Part shown: in pieces, positions 63,292 through 64,000 of the stretch
Position numbering within the stretch: the first letter of the stretch is position 1
Layout of the letters: each line of letters opens with the position of its first letter
Assembly (NCBI GenBank): GCA_947359465.1
Contig: OX375875.1
Coordinates: forward strand, 59,955,981 to 60,019,980
Reading direction: 5' to 3'
DNA from: Metellina segmentata
Taxonomy: Eukaryota; Arthropoda; Arachnida; Araneae; Tetragnathidae
Length of the DNA: 64,000 nt
Notes under the pieces: model-generated
The model's database searches: none
Seen by the model: only the letters and a program-made list of their open reading frames with translations
Told to the model about the DNA's origin: nothing
Position numbers and translations under genes: made by a program

Positions 63292-63911
63292 GTGTTGAAG
63301 GAAAATAGGAAAGAAATGGTATTATCTATGGTGAACCTTCAAAATATAGACAGTTCCTTCATCTATAAGTTTTCGAGCTGTAGCAAAACTATAAGAATTA
63401 TTGCCTCGCTATTTCGATTCATTAATAATAGTCGTATTCCTAGAAATACTAGAAAATATGGTAGCCTTGATTCCGAAGAAATTTCTGTAGCTGAGTATGG
63501 AGTTATCAGAATAATACAGAAAGAAACAGAATAATACAGAAAGAAAGCTTCGTTAATGAACAAGATGAGAAGTTGCAAACTGTGGGAGCCTTCAAAGATA
63601 AAAACGATATCATCCGATTGAAAACAAAACTTTTGTATCGACCAGATGGTAACGATTTTAGAATGCCTGCAATTTTACCATCTAATCCCTAAGTTGTAAA
63701 GCTTATAGTGATGCACTATCATGTAAAAAATGCTCATGCTGGAACTCAAATGCTGCTTAACATTTTAAGAGAACTATTCTGGTTTCTGCATGGTAGAAAG
63801 ACAGTGAGATTCGCGTTTCCGTCACTTAATTACTTCATAAATTCAAGTGTTCACTTTCAAAACATTAATCTCGGAACCTCACTCGTCAAGGAAATCCGTA
63901 AGACTAAATAA
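63292..63911 (+). pseudogene. BEL/Pao integrase N-terminal region
   Basis: Linker frame 63292-63534, then a frame with LKTKLLYRPDGNDFRMPAIL and HYHVKNAHAGTQMLLNILRE (the HHCC zinc-domain histidines), FWFLHGRKTVR. The cysteine half and catalytic core are not recognisable before the window ends. Confidence 0.7.
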
Positions 63912-64000
63912 TCCATCGGGCATAAATTCAGAACAGTTCACTTGCAGGCAGTTTTCCCGTATTTACTTCAAATAAGAAGGCCGACAATTTAAAAGACCCT

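Larger units (their letters stand above)
58385..64000 (+). mobile_element. BEL/Pao LTR retrotransposon, internal region, interrupted
   Basis: In order: Gag (to about 59150), aspartic protease (59180-59367), the Pol N-terminal region (59387-60171), the start of RT (about 60172-60265), a post-RT segment (about 60280-60480), RNase H (60590-60800 and 62984-63258) and the zinc-binding start of integrase (about 63550-63900). It is interrupted at 60804-62981 by a Tc1 element and runs out of the window. No LTR is seen. The coding regions carry many stops and frameshifts. Confidence 0.85.

Overview
The window looks like nuclear DNA of an arthropod, most likely a chelicerate such as a spider. It is AT-rich, has one clear host gene with long introns, and is full of DNA transposons. 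The taxonomic guess is inference: it rests on the animal polycystin sequence, the arthropod-type initiator near the likely promoter, and transposase families that recall those of orb-weaving spiders.

Host gene. One gene fills about 1.8-48.2 kb on the + strand: polycystin-2 (Pkd2), a TRPP-family cation channel. Fifteen coding exons (16163-48165) join in frame with GT..AG junctions to give 2355 nt, i.e. 784 residues plus stop. A GC-richer promoter-like patch (about 1.69-1.85 kb) with a consensus donor at 1904 and an acceptor just before the ATG exon suggests one non-coding first exon. The protein has an N-terminal cytosolic tail, six membrane segments with the extracellular TOP domain between S1 and S2, an LGD selectivity filter, two intact EF-hands and a C-terminal coiled coil. 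A possible alternative last exon lies at 49535-49732.

Introns. Intron 1 (14.2 kb) holds a non-autonomous hAT, a LINE with reverse transcriptase and RNase H, a SINE piece, a Tc1 relic and a possible MITE. Intron 2 (10 kb) holds a MITE, a hAT-like element, a 1-kb Helitron and a shrunken Tc1 element. Intron 3 holds a Tc1 C-terminal scrap. Intron 4 holds a Tc1 element, a second type of Helitron and a hAT. Intron 5 holds a Helitron split by a hAT, a second Helitron, a SINE, a long (TA)n run and a complete but dead Tc1 element ending 107 bp before the next exon. Later introns hold a perfect 156-bp tandem duplication and a piggyBac-like element carrying a nested hAT.

Downstream of Pkd2 (50-64 kb) there is no convincing host gene. 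This part is a nest of transposons: a hAT MITE inserted in the end of another MITE, a Helitron, a hAT relic split by a mariner, and a BEL/Pao retrotransposon interrupted by a Tc1 element that is itself interrupted by a second copy of the hAT MITE. That MITE, built from CATCGATG palindromes and flanked by exact 8-bp target duplications at both loci, is the most distinctive item in the window. Every transposase and polymerase reading frame seen here is broken.
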